Assembly (NCBI GenBank): GCA_021108435.1
Contig: JAIOQY010000144.1
Span: 1-41,564 of the forward strand
DNA length: 41,564 bases
Origin: Candidatus Aegiribacteria sp.
GTDB taxonomy: Bacteria; Fermentibacterota; Fermentibacteria; Fermentibacterales; JCC-6
Reading direction: 5' to 3'
A program made the translations under genes and the position numbers. Shown piece after piece: positions 24,265 to 32,187 of the stretch. Within the stretch, counting starts at the first letter, position 1. Each line of letters opens with the position of its first letter. The notes beneath the pieces are model-generated. The model was not told the DNA's origin. It made no database searches and saw nothing but the letters and a program-made list of their open reading frames with translations.

Positions 24265-25076
24265 TCCTGAACCTCCTTTGCGGTGTAACCGGCAAAATAT
24301 CCTACAACGGAGTTTCTATCTCCGCTGGCTGTCGCGGATGTATCCCACATGATTTCACCGAATTTAACAGAACCGGCAATTATGGAGTAATTCATTAGCG
24401 TAAGCATGGGGCCGCCTCCGCATGCCTCGATTCCGCTTGAAAGAACACCATTCAGATTAATCGGATCTCCACTGACAAATGCGTCGATCACCTTTCTATC
24501 CATTCGCTTCGCTTCGTCATAAGGATGGTAATGTGAAAGGTCACTTGAAGCCACTATCAGAATATCCTCTCTGTTCTTCAGAACATCGTGGAGATTCTCG
24601 GCAAGAGTTCGCGAATGGCCATTGAACACAGAGCCCTGAAGAATAACAACGATGGATGCGTCAGGCCACTTTGTCTGGATGAAAGGAATCTGAACTTCTG
24701 CTGAATGCTCTCCTCTGTGAGCAGGAGCCTGGAAGGAAAGGCCGGAGTCCAGCAGATCGGCAGTTATTTCACTGTCAATCATTGCGACACCAAGCGGTGT
24801 TAAGTATCCCTCTCCTTCGTAAACCGACGCACCATGAACCGGATATCCGTGCGATGGCGCCAGTATAATAACTGTACTCACGCCAGCCGGAGCAGAAGCA
24901 AATGCGGCTCCAGCCACTGCACCGGAGTAAACATATCCTGCATGAGGGCTCACAAGACCGGTTATTAAGCTGTCAGGTTTTCTGCCTGAGAACGACATGA
25001 AATCGGCGATCATCGAACTCAGATGTTCTCCGTCTGACGGGTAGAACATACCTGCTACCACCGGATTCCGTATCAT
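24261..25076 (-). CDS. MEMO1 family protein
   Basis: A 271-residue protein of the MEMO family, structurally related to class III ring-opening dioxygenases. Family landmarks are NPVVAGMFYPSDGEHL at the start, LVSPHAGYVYSGAVAG with a conserved His, IILAPSHGYPVHG, HRGEHSAEVQIPF and VASSDLSHYHPYDEAKR. The conserved histidines form a metal-binding-like pocket. The family is cytoplasmic and its bacterial reaction is unknown. The stop overlaps the AMMECR1 start and its ATG overlaps the dapB stop (ATGA), so the pair is embedded in a lysine-biosynthesis run. Confidence 0.9.
   Translation of the reverse strand: MIRNPVVAGMFYPSDGEHLSSMIADFMSFSGRKPDSLITGLVSPHAGYVYSGAVAGAAFASAPAGVSTVIILAPSHGYPVHGASVYEGEGYLTPLGVAMIDSEITADLLDSGLSFQAPAHRGEHSAEVQIPFIQTKWPDASIVVILQGSVFNGHSRTLAENLHDVLKNREDILIVASSDLSHYHPYDEAKRMDRKVIDAFVSGDPINLNGVLSSGIEACGGGPMLTLMNYSIIAGSVKFGEIMWDTSATASGDRNSVVGYFAGYTAKEVQE
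24262..24277 (-). promoter_or_regulatory. Ribosome binding site AGGAGG with ATA in start position
   Basis: On the minus strand AGGAGG (24272-24277) is followed by 7 nt and then ATA (24262-24264), which opens the full AMMECR1 frame. Strength and spacing are ideal. This decides the start, although the codon is near-cognate. Confidence 0.7.
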
Positions 25077-25804
25077 TTTTCATCTCTTTTGCTCATCATG
25101 TCCTCCATTGAGTAAAGTCCTGGAGGTTTTCCAAAAATAAAATCTGCCGCTTTCAGCGCTCCGATGGCGAACGTTCTCCGTCCAGTAGCTGAATGAGACA
25201 GAAGAAGTTTCTCTCCGTCTCCAAGCAGATAGAGCTGGTGATCTCCGACTATATCACCACCTCTGACGGAATGAATGCCTGTTTCATCCGGGCTTCTTGG
25301 CCCTGCAGGTCCGGATCTGCCATAGGTGATCTTCTTTCCGCCGCCGTTCTTCTCCCAGATATTCAGCAAAGTAAGAGCTGTTCCGCTGGGACTGTCGATC
25401 TTCCCGCTGTGGTGAAATTCAACAATCTCAAGGTCGAAATCATCGGCAAGCATGGAGGCTGCGGTCTGCAGAAGTCTGCCAAGAACAAATATCCCCATAC
25501 TCATATTGGATGAAAAGAAAACGGGTCTAACCGAAGACCACTTTCGAAGCAGTTCCATCTCGGCATTTCCCAGCCCGGTAGTTCCTGACACGAGCCCCGC
25601 AGTGTTGCCTTGAAGCAGTTTATCAAGGTCTTCCCAGGCGGATGGAAGGGTAAAATCTATGACCGTATCGACTTCAGGAGGAAGCTTTCCATCAACAGAG
25701 TTTCCCGGAGTGGTTATGTCATAGCACGCTATTATGGAGGAGCCTGCCTCTTCTCTGACAAGTCGCCCCATTCTCCCTTCACTGCCGAATACACAGATTT
25801 TCAT
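25073..25804 (-). CDS. dapB: 4-hydroxy-tetrahydrodipicolinate reductase
   Basis: A 243-residue NAD(P)H-dependent reductase of the diaminopimelate/lysine pathway. The nucleotide-binding start is VFGSEGRMGRLV, and the catalytic and substrate motif is EFHHSGKIDSPSGTAL with H131, H132 and K135. The middle motif SGTTGL and the SSNMSMGIFVLG stretch are also typical. It overlaps dapA upstream and MEMO downstream, so it forms a tight dapA-dapB-MEMO-AMMECR1 unit. The length is slightly shorter than E. coli DapB (273), as in many DapB proteins. Confidence 0.95.
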   Translation of the reverse strand: MKICVFGSEGRMGRLVREEAGSSIIACYDITTPGNSVDGKLPPEVDTVIDFTLPSAWEDLDKLLQGNTAGLVSGTTGLGNAEMELLRKWSSVRPVFFSSNMSMGIFVLGRLLQTAASMLADDFDLEIVEFHHSGKIDSPSGTALTLLNIWEKNGGGKKITYGRSGPAGPRSPDETGIHSVRGGDIVGDHQLYLLGDGEKLLLSHSATGRRTFAIGALKAADFIFGKPPGLYSMEDMMSKRDEK

Positions 25805-26670
25805 CAGATCAGATCAGCCTGTTCCAGTATTCTTCTCAGTTCCGGAACATATTCTTCTTTCATGGAGACCAGCGGCAACCGGAGCTCGTTCTGAATCCTG
25901 CCCATCAAAGCAAGTGATTTCTTCACGGGCATTGGATTTGTCTGAAGGAACATCGCCTTTATCACGGGGTACAGTCTGGATTGAATTTTTCTTGCTTCCT
26001 GCAGATTCCCTGAAGCCGCAGTAGAGATAAGTTCAGACATGGCCGCAGGCGCAATATTGGATACTACGGAAATAACTCCTGCGGCTCCAAGAGCAACCTG
26101 AGCCATTGCTATGGGATCATCACCACTCAGCACGGTTATATCGCATAGATTCAGAATCGCGGTTACCCTCTCAGCAGAACCGGCTGCATCTTTGATCGCA
26201 ACAATTCTCGGATGTTCCGACAGTAGAGCTATTGCCTCTGGCAGCATATTCGTGCCTGTTCTTCCAGGCACGTTGTAGAGTATTACAGGACAGTCAACCG
26301 CATCCGCAACCAGAGTATAGTGTTCTATCTGCCCCTCGGGAGTCGGCTTGTTGTAATATGGAGTGATTAGCAGAACAGCATCCACTCCCAGATCTGCGGT
26401 CTCGCGCGAGAGTCTGACCGAAGATTCAGTATCATTCGTACCTGTTCCTGCAATCACCGGAACGCGGCCTTCAGCAGCCTCCAGGACTGTCCGGACCACC
26501 AGATGATGTTCCTCAGTACTGAGAGTTGCAGCTTCACCGGTACATCCGCACGCAAGCAATCCGTCTATCCCCTGGTCGATCTGCCAGTTAACCAGATCGC
26601 TCAAGGAAACCGTATCAATTGCGCCTTTTCTGAACGGTGTTACCAGTGCTGTAATCGCTCCGCTGAACAT
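25804..26670 (-). CDS. dapA: 4-hydroxy-tetrahydrodipicolinate synthase
   Basis: A 288-residue aldolase that condenses pyruvate with aspartate semialdehyde, the first committed step to diaminopimelate and lysine. It has GCTGEAATLS (Thr44-type motif), ITPYYNKPTPEG, LYNVPGRTGTN with Y132, and the Schiff-base lysine K160 in IVAIKDAAGS. The ATG start lies 3 nt after the slipin stop, with GGTGA upstream. The stop overlaps the dapB start (TGATG-type junction). Confidence 0.96.
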   Translation of the reverse strand: MFSGAITALVTPFRKGAIDTVSLSDLVNWQIDQGIDGLLACGCTGEAATLSTEEHHLVVRTVLEAAEGRVPVIAGTGTNDTESSVRLSRETADLGVDAVLLITPYYNKPTPEGQIEHYTLVADAVDCPVILYNVPGRTGTNMLPEAIALLSEHPRIVAIKDAAGSAERVTAILNLCDITVLSGDDPIAMAQVALGAAGVISVVSNIAPAAMSELISTAASGNLQEARKIQSRLYPVIKAMFLQTNPMPVKKSLALMGRIQNELRLPLVSMKEEYVPELRRILEQADLI

Positions 26671-26673
26671 CGG

Positions 26674-27420
26674 CTAGTCACCGAGTTGCTTCAGAAAGGG
26701 CTTGAGAAGCTCTATAGGCAGCGGGAATATGGTAGTCGAGTTGTTCTCAACGGCGATCTCTGACAGAGTCTGCAGATATCGGAGCTGAAGAGCTACAGGA
26801 TGAGCACTGATGATATCCGCAGCATCGGCAAGCTTCTGTGAAGCCTGGAACTCGGCTTCTGCCCTTATGATCTTGGCTCTTCTGTCTCTTTCAGCTTCAG
26901 CCTGCTTGGCCATAACCCTCTGCATCTCCTCGGGGAGATCAACATGCTTGACTTCGACCGTACTGACCTTGATTCCCCATGGGTCGGTCATCCTGTCAAG
27001 TATATTCTGCAGCTTGCCGTTGATCTCATCCCTCTGCGAAAGAAGCTCATCAAGAGTTGCCTCACCAAGAACACTTCTGAGAGTAGTCTGAGCCAGCTGA
27101 CTTGTGGCATAAATGTAGTTTTCAACTTCGAGAATAGCTTTCTTCGGGTCGATAACCCTGAAGTAGACCACTGCGTTCACTCTCACAGATACATTATCCT
27201 GCGTAATAACATCCTGTGGAGGAACATCCATCGCGATAACCCTCAGATCAACACGACGGATAGTATCTATAAGCGGCCAGACTATTATCAAACCGGGTCC
27301 TTTAAGCCCTATGACCTTTCCAAGTCTGAATACCACACCCCTTTGATATTCCTTGAGTACTTTCAGCGCTGAAAGAAGAAAAAAGAAAAGTATAACAGCA
27401 ATGACAATTAAGAATTCCAT
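26674..27420 (-). CDS. Slipin / SPFH-domain membrane protein
   Basis: A 248-residue stomatin-like protein with an N-terminal membrane hairpin ([18 protein letters not shown]) and an SPFH/Band 7 domain from about residue 28. The SPFH domain shows [39 protein letters not shown] and [22 protein letters not shown]-terminal helical region near residues 185-248 is rich in Ala, Glu and Arg. Slipins oligomerise at membrane microdomains, usually with an NfeD partner, which is exactly the upstream gene here. AGGAG lies 6 nt before the ATG. Confidence 0.92.
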   Translation of the reverse strand: MEFLIVIAVILFFFLLSALKVLKEYQRGVVFRLGKVIGLKGPGLIIVWPLIDTIRRVDLRVIAMDVPPQDVITQDNVSVRVNAVVYFRVIDPKKAILEVENYIYATSQLAQTTLRSVLGEATLDELLSQRDEINGKLQNILDRMTDPWGIKVSTVEVKHVDLPEEMQRVMAKQAEAERDRRAKIIRAEAEFQASQKLADAADIISAHPVALQLRYLQTLSEIAVENNSTTIFPLPIELLKPFLKQLGD

Positions 27421-27444
27421 TAGAACTCCTTCCTCAATTTGTTC

Positions 27445-27789
27445 TTATTGACTTTTAATACGCTTCACTTCAAGGATCATTGAATCCTCTTCAATCCCGA
27501 CGATCTCTACAGTCGCTCCCTTTTCAATCCTATCATCACCATTCGGCTGTAAACACCACCAGAGTTCACCCCTGATTTCTACAATTGATCGCTGCCTGAA
27601 TCCCGATGTTTTCCTGATAATTCCGGTTTCGCCTATCATGGAAATCTCCCCTGTCACCTTCGGTCTGCTCTGTGCCCTGAGACCGAGATAAAGCTGTATC
27701 AGAGCCAGAACGAGTAGAATGGCACCGGCAGTAATCACAAGAGGGATAATATCAATAGAAATACCAAACAGATCTGTATTCATCATCAT
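27445..27789 (-). CDS. NfeD-like membrane protein (short form with C-terminal OB fold)
   Basis: The 114-residue protein starts with a hydrophobic helix (DIIPLVITAGAILLVLALIQL). It ends with an OB-fold NfeD domain (about residues 50-112: ISMIGETGIIRKTSGFRQ, GATVEIVGIEEDSMILEVKR). Short NfeD proteins work with slipin, encoded directly downstream. Three consecutive ATG codons are available. The first overlaps the pilT stop as ATGA and was chosen; the longer frame starts with a TTG inside pilT. Confidence 0.85.
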   Translation of the reverse strand: MMMNTDLFGISIDIIPLVITAGAILLVLALIQLYLGLRAQSRPKVTGEISMIGETGIIRKTSGFRQRSIVEIRGELWWCLQPNGDDRIEKGATVEIVGIEEDSMILEVKRIKSQ

Positions 27790-28916
27790 TCCATCTTCCA
27801 ATCCGAAGCGGTTTCAATGCCCTTGAGCCTCAGATCCAGTTTTGTCGGATTGGATGCCGAGGCAAGAGCAGTTTCCTTGTCTATTTTATCATTCACAATA
27901 AGCTGGTAGAGGGCCATATCAAATGTCTGCATACCATATTGTGAAAAGCTTTTCTCTATCGTTTCAGTCAGAAGATATGTCTTGTCAGGATGGATTATAC
28001 ATTCAGTAACAGTGGAAGATCTGACAAGCACTTCCGCCGCAAGTACTCTCGACGTGTTTTCACCTTCTTCATCTTCATCATTCTGCTTACCGGGTAGAAG
28101 CCGCTGAGATATGATTCCGCTGATAAGCTGACCAAGCTGAAGCCTTACAAGATGCTGCTGAGAGGAGGGAAATACATCGATAATACGGGATATCGTTTCC
28201 ATCGTATCGGTTGTGTGCAGTGTACTCAGAACAAGGTGCCCGGTTTCCGCACCTGTTAAAGCGGTCGCTATTGTTTCAGGGTCTCTCATCTCGCCAATCA
28301 GAATTACATCCGGATCCTGCCTGAAAACAGCGCGAAGTCCGGAACTCCAGCTCTGTGTATCTATTCCGACTTCACGCTGGCATATTGTGGAGTTTATGTC
28401 TCTGTGCAGAAATTCTATAGGATCCTCTATGGTTACGATATGAACCGAACGATTCTGATTGATATAATTAATCATGGCTGCTATTGACGTTGATTTCCCG
28501 CTGCCTGTTACACCTGTAACAAGAACCAGACCACGGGGTTCCATAGCAATCTTCTTGACTACTTCAGGAAGACCGAGCTCATCAATATCCGGAATCTCAT
28601 AAGGTATCCTTCGCATAACGACAGCTGGTGTTCCGCGCTGATTATAGATATTCACCCTGAACCTGGCTTTCCCCGGGAGCGAATAACCCAGATCAACCTC
28701 TTCGCCACGGGCAAGACGTTCAGCCTGATATTCAGATACAAGTTCATCAACAATTTTTTGAACATGCTCCGTCTTCATGGGCTTGAATTCAGCCACATGA
28801 ATGATCATTCCAGCTTTTCTTATAATCGGGATGCTTCCGACTTTGAAATGAATATCGCTGACATCCTTCTCGAGTACCGCGTTCAGAAGCCTGTCAACCG
28901 CCTTTTCGTCCGGCAT
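27786..28916 (-). CDS. pilT: PilT/VirB11-type ATPase, twitching motility PilT-like
   Basis: A 376-residue hexameric secretion ATPase of the PilT group. An N-terminal PAS-like region (VSDIHFKVGSIPIIRKAG) is followed by Walker A GVTGSGKS (135-142), Asp box EDPIEFLHRD, Walker B LIGEMRDPETI and His box STLHT with H234. PilT retracts type IV pili, but no other pilus gene is nearby. An acidic insert NDEDEEGE (near 279-286) lies in the C-terminal helical region, where most PilT proteins have only a short loop. The start chosen has GGGGAG 10 nt upstream inside the end of nadD; two upstream ATG codons lack proper spacing. Confidence 0.9.
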   Translation of the reverse strand: MPDEKAVDRLLNAVLEKDVSDIHFKVGSIPIIRKAGMIIHVAEFKPMKTEHVQKIVDELVSEYQAERLARGEEVDLGYSLPGKARFRVNIYNQRGTPAVVMRRIPYEIPDIDELGLPEVVKKIAMEPRGLVLVTGVTGSGKSTSIAAMINYINQNRSVHIVTIEDPIEFLHRDINSTICQREVGIDTQSWSSGLRAVFRQDPDVILIGEMRDPETIATALTGAETGHLVLSTLHTTDTMETISRIIDVFPSSQQHLVRLQLGQLISGIISQRLLPGKQNDEDEEGENTSRVLAAEVLVRSSTVTECIIHPDKTYLLTETIEKSFSQYGMQTFDMALYQLIVNDKIDKETALASASNPTKLDLRLKGIETASDWKME

Positions 28917-29475
28917 AAAGTTCATTCTCCCCAATGTATTTCTGTACGCTGTCAGGTACAAGATAGCGTGTATTCAATCCTCTGGCAAATCTATCTCTGA
29001 GATCGCTTGAAGATATGAACAATCCGGGAACAGGAAAGGTCTCGATCATCGATCTGATTTTGGGGTCAACAGATGATATTTCATATCCCGGTCTTGTTCC
29101 CACAACCAGTTTCGCTCTTTCAGAAATACGTTCGGGATCTTTCCAGGTATGCATTTCCTCAAGGCTGTCCATACCCATGATAAAACAGATATCCAGCCCT
29201 TCATCCGCAAGGTTCTCCAGCAGATTTACAGTCCAGGACGGCTTATCATGAGGTTCAAGATCAGCAGCGGACAGCTCAGGAGAATCCTTCAGGGCAATCT
29301 TCGTCATTTCGAAACGGTGATGGAATGGAGTTACTCTAAATCCTGGCTTATGCGGAGGAAATCTGGAGGGAACGAGAAGAACATTTTCCAAATGAAATCT
29401 GTGATATGCCTCAAGAGCAAGAACCAGATGGCCAAAATGAGGAGGATCGAACGTCCCCCCCAGAAGCCCGGTCAT
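28894..29475 (-). CDS. nadD: Nicotinate-mononucleotide adenylyltransferase
   Basis: A 193-residue enzyme that makes nicotinate adenine dinucleotide from NaMN and ATP in NAD synthesis. It has the nucleotidyltransferase motif GGTFDPPHFGHL (H13, H16), VPSRFPPHKP and the C-terminal ISSSDLRDRF (ISSTxIR-type) motif. GGAAGAAC precedes the ATG. The 3' end overlaps pilT and the gene follows the BamD-like gene by only 1 nt. Confidence 0.95.
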   Translation of the reverse strand: MTGLLGGTFDPPHFGHLVLALEAYHRFHLENVLLVPSRFPPHKPGFRVTPFHHRFEMTKIALKDSPELSAADLEPHDKPSWTVNLLENLADEGLDICFIMGMDSLEEMHTWKDPERISERAKLVVGTRPGYEISSVDPKIRSMIETFPVPGLFISSSDLRDRFARGLNTRYLVPDSVQKYIGENELYAGRKGG

Positions 29476-29476
29476 C

Positions 29477-30217
29477 TTATAGTTCTTCCAGAATGTTCTG
29501 CAGTTCGATTAACTGATCTTCATTCAATTCGCACTCGTCAAGCGCCCTCTGAAAAAATCTCCTTGCTGAATATTCGTTTCCCCTTTTAATGTAGACGCCT
29601 CCAATAGCCATTAGAATCTCGGCTTTGCATTCAGTATCACCATAATCATTCAGAGCTTCGCGAAGGTATAGAAGAGACGCATCGTACTTATTTCTTCTGG
29701 CATAGAATTGACCCACAAAAAGAGCTCTCATCGAAAGGACATTGTTGATACTGTCGCTGAGTGCCGTAGCTTCCTCGATCAGAGTGGATCCGGGATACTT
29801 CTCGAAGAAAGAGATCAACTGAGTTCTGGAGTTCATGATGGGAGTCAGATCCTTCTTGTAGTTATGCCTCTGTAACCACCAGATACGAGCTGATTGAAAT
29901 GAACAGTCATCAGCCAGTGAACTCCGGGAGTACTCCGACTGGACGCGGTTGAAATAGAACAGGGCATCTGCCCAGAACCTCAAGGCAGCCTCGGACATAC
30001 CGAGTCTGTAAAGATATAGATCGGTATTTGCCGCTCCGGGGTATCCGAACATCAGTTCCGTATACATTCCGGCAGCATTATTGAAATCCTCATCAAGGAA
30101 TGCGGCATCAGCAAGCTGCTCCAGCTGTTCATGATCCAAACCTCTGGTATTGTAGGATTTTCCGCAGGATGTTACAGCAATCAGAATAAGTAATGCAAAG
30201 GCATAATATTTTATCAT
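29477..30217 (-). CDS. BamD-like TPR outer-membrane lipoprotein
   Basis: The 246-residue product has a lipoprotein signal MIKYYAFALLILIAVTSC (lipobox VTSC). Several TPR-like helix pairs follow: QLADAAFLDEDFNNAAGMY, MSEAALRFWADALFYFNRV, FFEKYPGSTLIEEA, and a C-terminal RRFFQRALDECELN. Length (BamD is about 245), the lipid anchor and spaced TPRs match BamD/ComL, which helps BamA fold outer-membrane proteins. Sequence similarity to typical BamD is modest, so another TPR lipoprotein is possible. A longer frame begins at ATG 30244, but the signal peptide supports the downstream ATG. Confidence 0.65.
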   Translation of the reverse strand: MIKYYAFALLILIAVTSCGKSYNTRGLDHEQLEQLADAAFLDEDFNNAAGMYTELMFGYPGAANTDLYLYRLGMSEAALRFWADALFYFNRVQSEYSRSSLADDCSFQSARIWWLQRHNYKKDLTPIMNSRTQLISFFEKYPGSTLIEEATALSDSINNVLSMRALFVGQFYARRNKYDASLLYLREALNDYGDTECKAEILMAIGGVYIKRGNEYSARRFFQRALDECELNEDQLIELQNILEEL

Positions 30218-30230
30218 TCGAATATCCCGT

Positions 30231-31220
30231 TCATTCAATTCCATAGGTTAACGAATCTCTTCTTGCGGCAGCAAGGCTTGCTGCCAGTGAAGATGATCCC
30301 GGTGAGACACTGCATGCTCTTCTGTACCATTGGAGCGCGCTTTCTATACTGCTGTTTTCCTCTTCCATCAGACCCAGCATATATGCCGCCTGAATCCTTT
30401 CTCCGGAGAAATTGGAATTCCAGACCTCAAGCAATTTCTCACGGGCAAGAATACTTCTATCCAATCTAATATCCTCTTCCGCCGAATCCAGGAGAAGATG
30501 TATTCTTCTCTGTCTTTCTTCCGGTTGTATCCCTCCGAGCCTGTCAAGTTCCGTCAACACATCGAGCTCTTCACTGATCCTGGATGTATAAGGCAGCAAA
30601 GCCGCCCTGGCCTTCAGTATATCTTCTCTGAGATCTGTTCTGGAGCGTGATATTCTTTCAAGTTCGACAAGGTAAATTTCAGCTGCGATTGATAAAAGAC
30701 TGTCACCGGAGGAGAAACCTATAACGCTGTCCGGAATATCAGACAGCATTTCCAGGTGATCACCTGCATAAACGCCGCGAAACAGCCATTCCTCTTCGAA
30801 TATTTCCTGGATATTGTAATCCAGCGCATATTCAAAACACTGAAAGGCCTGAAGAGAATCCGCATTTCGTGCCATCTCCCAGGCCAGTCTTCTCCATAGT
30901 TCTCCGATCTCTCTCGGATCGATATCACCGGGATGCTCAGAGAGAATAAGAACGGCTTCTCTGGCTTTCTGTCTGTAAAGGGAGCTTCTTTCCGCCTGAG
31001 CTGCAAGAACAGCTGTTTCTGCAAACTCCAGCAGTAATCCGGGCTGGTTGTCTCCCTGTGCCACCAGTTCTTCAAAAAGCATTACAGATTGTACATAACG
31101 TCCTGATTGTCTTAGAAGTCTTGCTTCATTCAGACTGTCACTACCTGAATTATTATCGCATGCAAATGACGCTGAAAGCAAAACAGCAGTTGTGATAAGA
31201 GCTGTCTTGAAACGTATCAT
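30231..31220 (-). CDS. TPR-containing lipoprotein of unknown function
   Basis: The 329-residue product has a lipoprotein signal (MIRFKTALITTAVLLSASFAC). An almost wholly helical body contains TPR-like units: EARLLRQSGRYVQSVMLFEE at the start and SALQWYRRACSVSPG near the end, with many Glu/Arg heptads between. No catalytic motif is seen. It is followed by the BamD-like lipoprotein after 13 nt, and both may act at the outer membrane. The start is uncertain: the frame continues 17 codons upstream to another ATG, but the shorter form has a proper signal peptide. Neither has a strong ribosome site. The MITE-like element lies about 90 nt upstream of the start. Confidence 0.7.
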   Translation of the reverse strand: MIRFKTALITTAVLLSASFACDNNSGSDSLNEARLLRQSGRYVQSVMLFEELVAQGDNQPGLLLEFAETAVLAAQAERSSLYRQKAREAVLILSEHPGDIDPREIGELWRRLAWEMARNADSLQAFQCFEYALDYNIQEIFEEEWLFRGVYAGDHLEMLSDIPDSVIGFSSGDSLLSIAAEIYLVELERISRSRTDLREDILKARAALLPYTSRISEELDVLTELDRLGGIQPEERQRRIHLLLDSAEEDIRLDRSILAREKLLEVWNSNFSGERIQAAYMLGLMEEENSSIESALQWYRRACSVSPGSSSLAASLAAARRDSLTYGIE

Positions 31221-31312
31221 GGGAGTAAATCGCAAGTTAAAGCGGATCGTGTATCGTCCTGATATTATCATCAGGATTTCTCTGTAATTTCAAATGAAAT
31301 CAATTTGCTTTT

Positions 31313-31478
31313 CTAGGAGCTTGTCCGATAATGTGCATTGAGCAGAAGAGCCTCGCAGATGAGATAGAATGCTCGGAGATTTGAGGAGAATACTGGAAGT
31401 ATTTGACGATAATATCCGGGTATTATAGCCAGCTGTGTGGGTTTTATGCCGATGCTTCATTGTCGGATATGCTCCTAG
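31313..31478. mobile_element. MITE-like element with 21-bp imperfect terminal inverted repeats
   Basis: The left end CTAGGAGCTTGTCCGATAATG and right end CATTGTCGGATATGCTCCTAG are inverted copies matching at 18 of 21 positions. They bracket a 166-bp non-coding segment. A TA dinucleotide flanks both GGAGC ends (C-TA-GGAGC ... GCTCC-TA-G), as expected for TA target duplication by IS630/Tc1-mariner-type transposases. No transposase is present, so it would move in trans. The right end supplies the TAG stop of the adjacent gene. Excision with one TA would restore GAC-TAG-AAA, so the insertion was neutral for the protein. Confidence 0.65.
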
Positions 31479-32068
31479 TCTGCTCTGCTGGAATAGAACA
31501 GATATACAAGGCTGGCGACCACACCGGATACAATCAGAGGTTCAAGAATGGAAGAACCTGAATCTTCAGGCAGTTCCCTGGACAGCCATTCCCATTCCGA
31601 AGATCCGCTGAGGGTAGAAACATCAGACCATGAAACAACATCGTCTGCTGTACCATTCGTTCTGGCGGTTGTAACAATCTTACCGTTTGAATCGACCAGA
31701 GTCGCTGAAAGTTCGCATCTGGCAATCCTCTCAACGCGTTTGCTTCCAATCAACCAGGGTCTGCTGACATCTCCATATTCAACAACGATCTCCATTGGTC
31801 GAACCATCAGCCGATCGAAAGAACGGAATGATGAATCGGAAACTGAGCTGATGATCGAGATATCATTCTCACAGAGCACTGAAGCAAGTGTCTGCTCCAG
31901 GAACCATCCTCCTTCATGCTCACCAAGAATTTCGATTATAATATTTTGTACATTGTAAGATTCCAGGATGTCCGAAAGAGCTTCACTTGATATTACAAGC
32001 GCCTCTTCAGCCAGTTCCATATTTGACGGAGTAAGAGCAAGTACAATTGTCAGCAGAATTGTATTCAT
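31475..32068 (-). CDS. Exported protein with C-terminal membrane anchor, unknown function
   Basis: A 197-residue protein with an N-terminal signal sequence (MNTILLTIVLALTPS). The extracytoplasmic domain has alternating strands (YNVQNIIIEILGEHEG, CELSATLVDSNGKIVTTAR). A C-terminal hydrophobic anchor follows (ILEPLIVSGVVASLVYLFY). The middle part loosely recalls FlgO- or CsgG-like periplasmic folds, but I cannot assign it. AAGGAAC lies 5 nt before the ATG. Its stop codon is formed by the MITE-like element. The gene is downstream of a probable terminator behind rimO. Confidence 0.7.
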   Translation of the reverse strand: MNTILLTIVLALTPSNMELAEEALVISSEALSDILESYNVQNIIIEILGEHEGGWFLEQTLASVLCENDISIISSVSDSSFRSFDRLMVRPMEIVVEYGDVSRPWLIGSKRVERIARCELSATLVDSNGKIVTTARTNGTADDVVSWSDVSTLSGSSEWEWLSRELPEDSGSSILEPLIVSGVVASLVYLFYSSRAD

Positions 32069-32150
32069 TTCAGTTCCTTCATATTCTCAGTTGAAAACCA
32101 TACCAGAAGCCGGCTTCGCTGACTTCAGGTAATAAAACTAGGAGTAAAGA

Positions 32151-32187
32151 TAAAACCGGAGCAATCTCAGCGCCACTCCCGGTTTTA
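32151..32187 (-). terminator. Intrinsic-terminator-like hairpin at the end of rimO
   Basis: Read on the minus strand from the rimO stop codon, AAAACCGGGAG and CTCCGGTTTT form ten base pairs with one bulged G around a 14-nt loop. AUCUUU follows. The A-run/U-run flanks are typical of rho-independent terminators. The stem overlaps the rimO stop codon. Confidence 0.55.
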
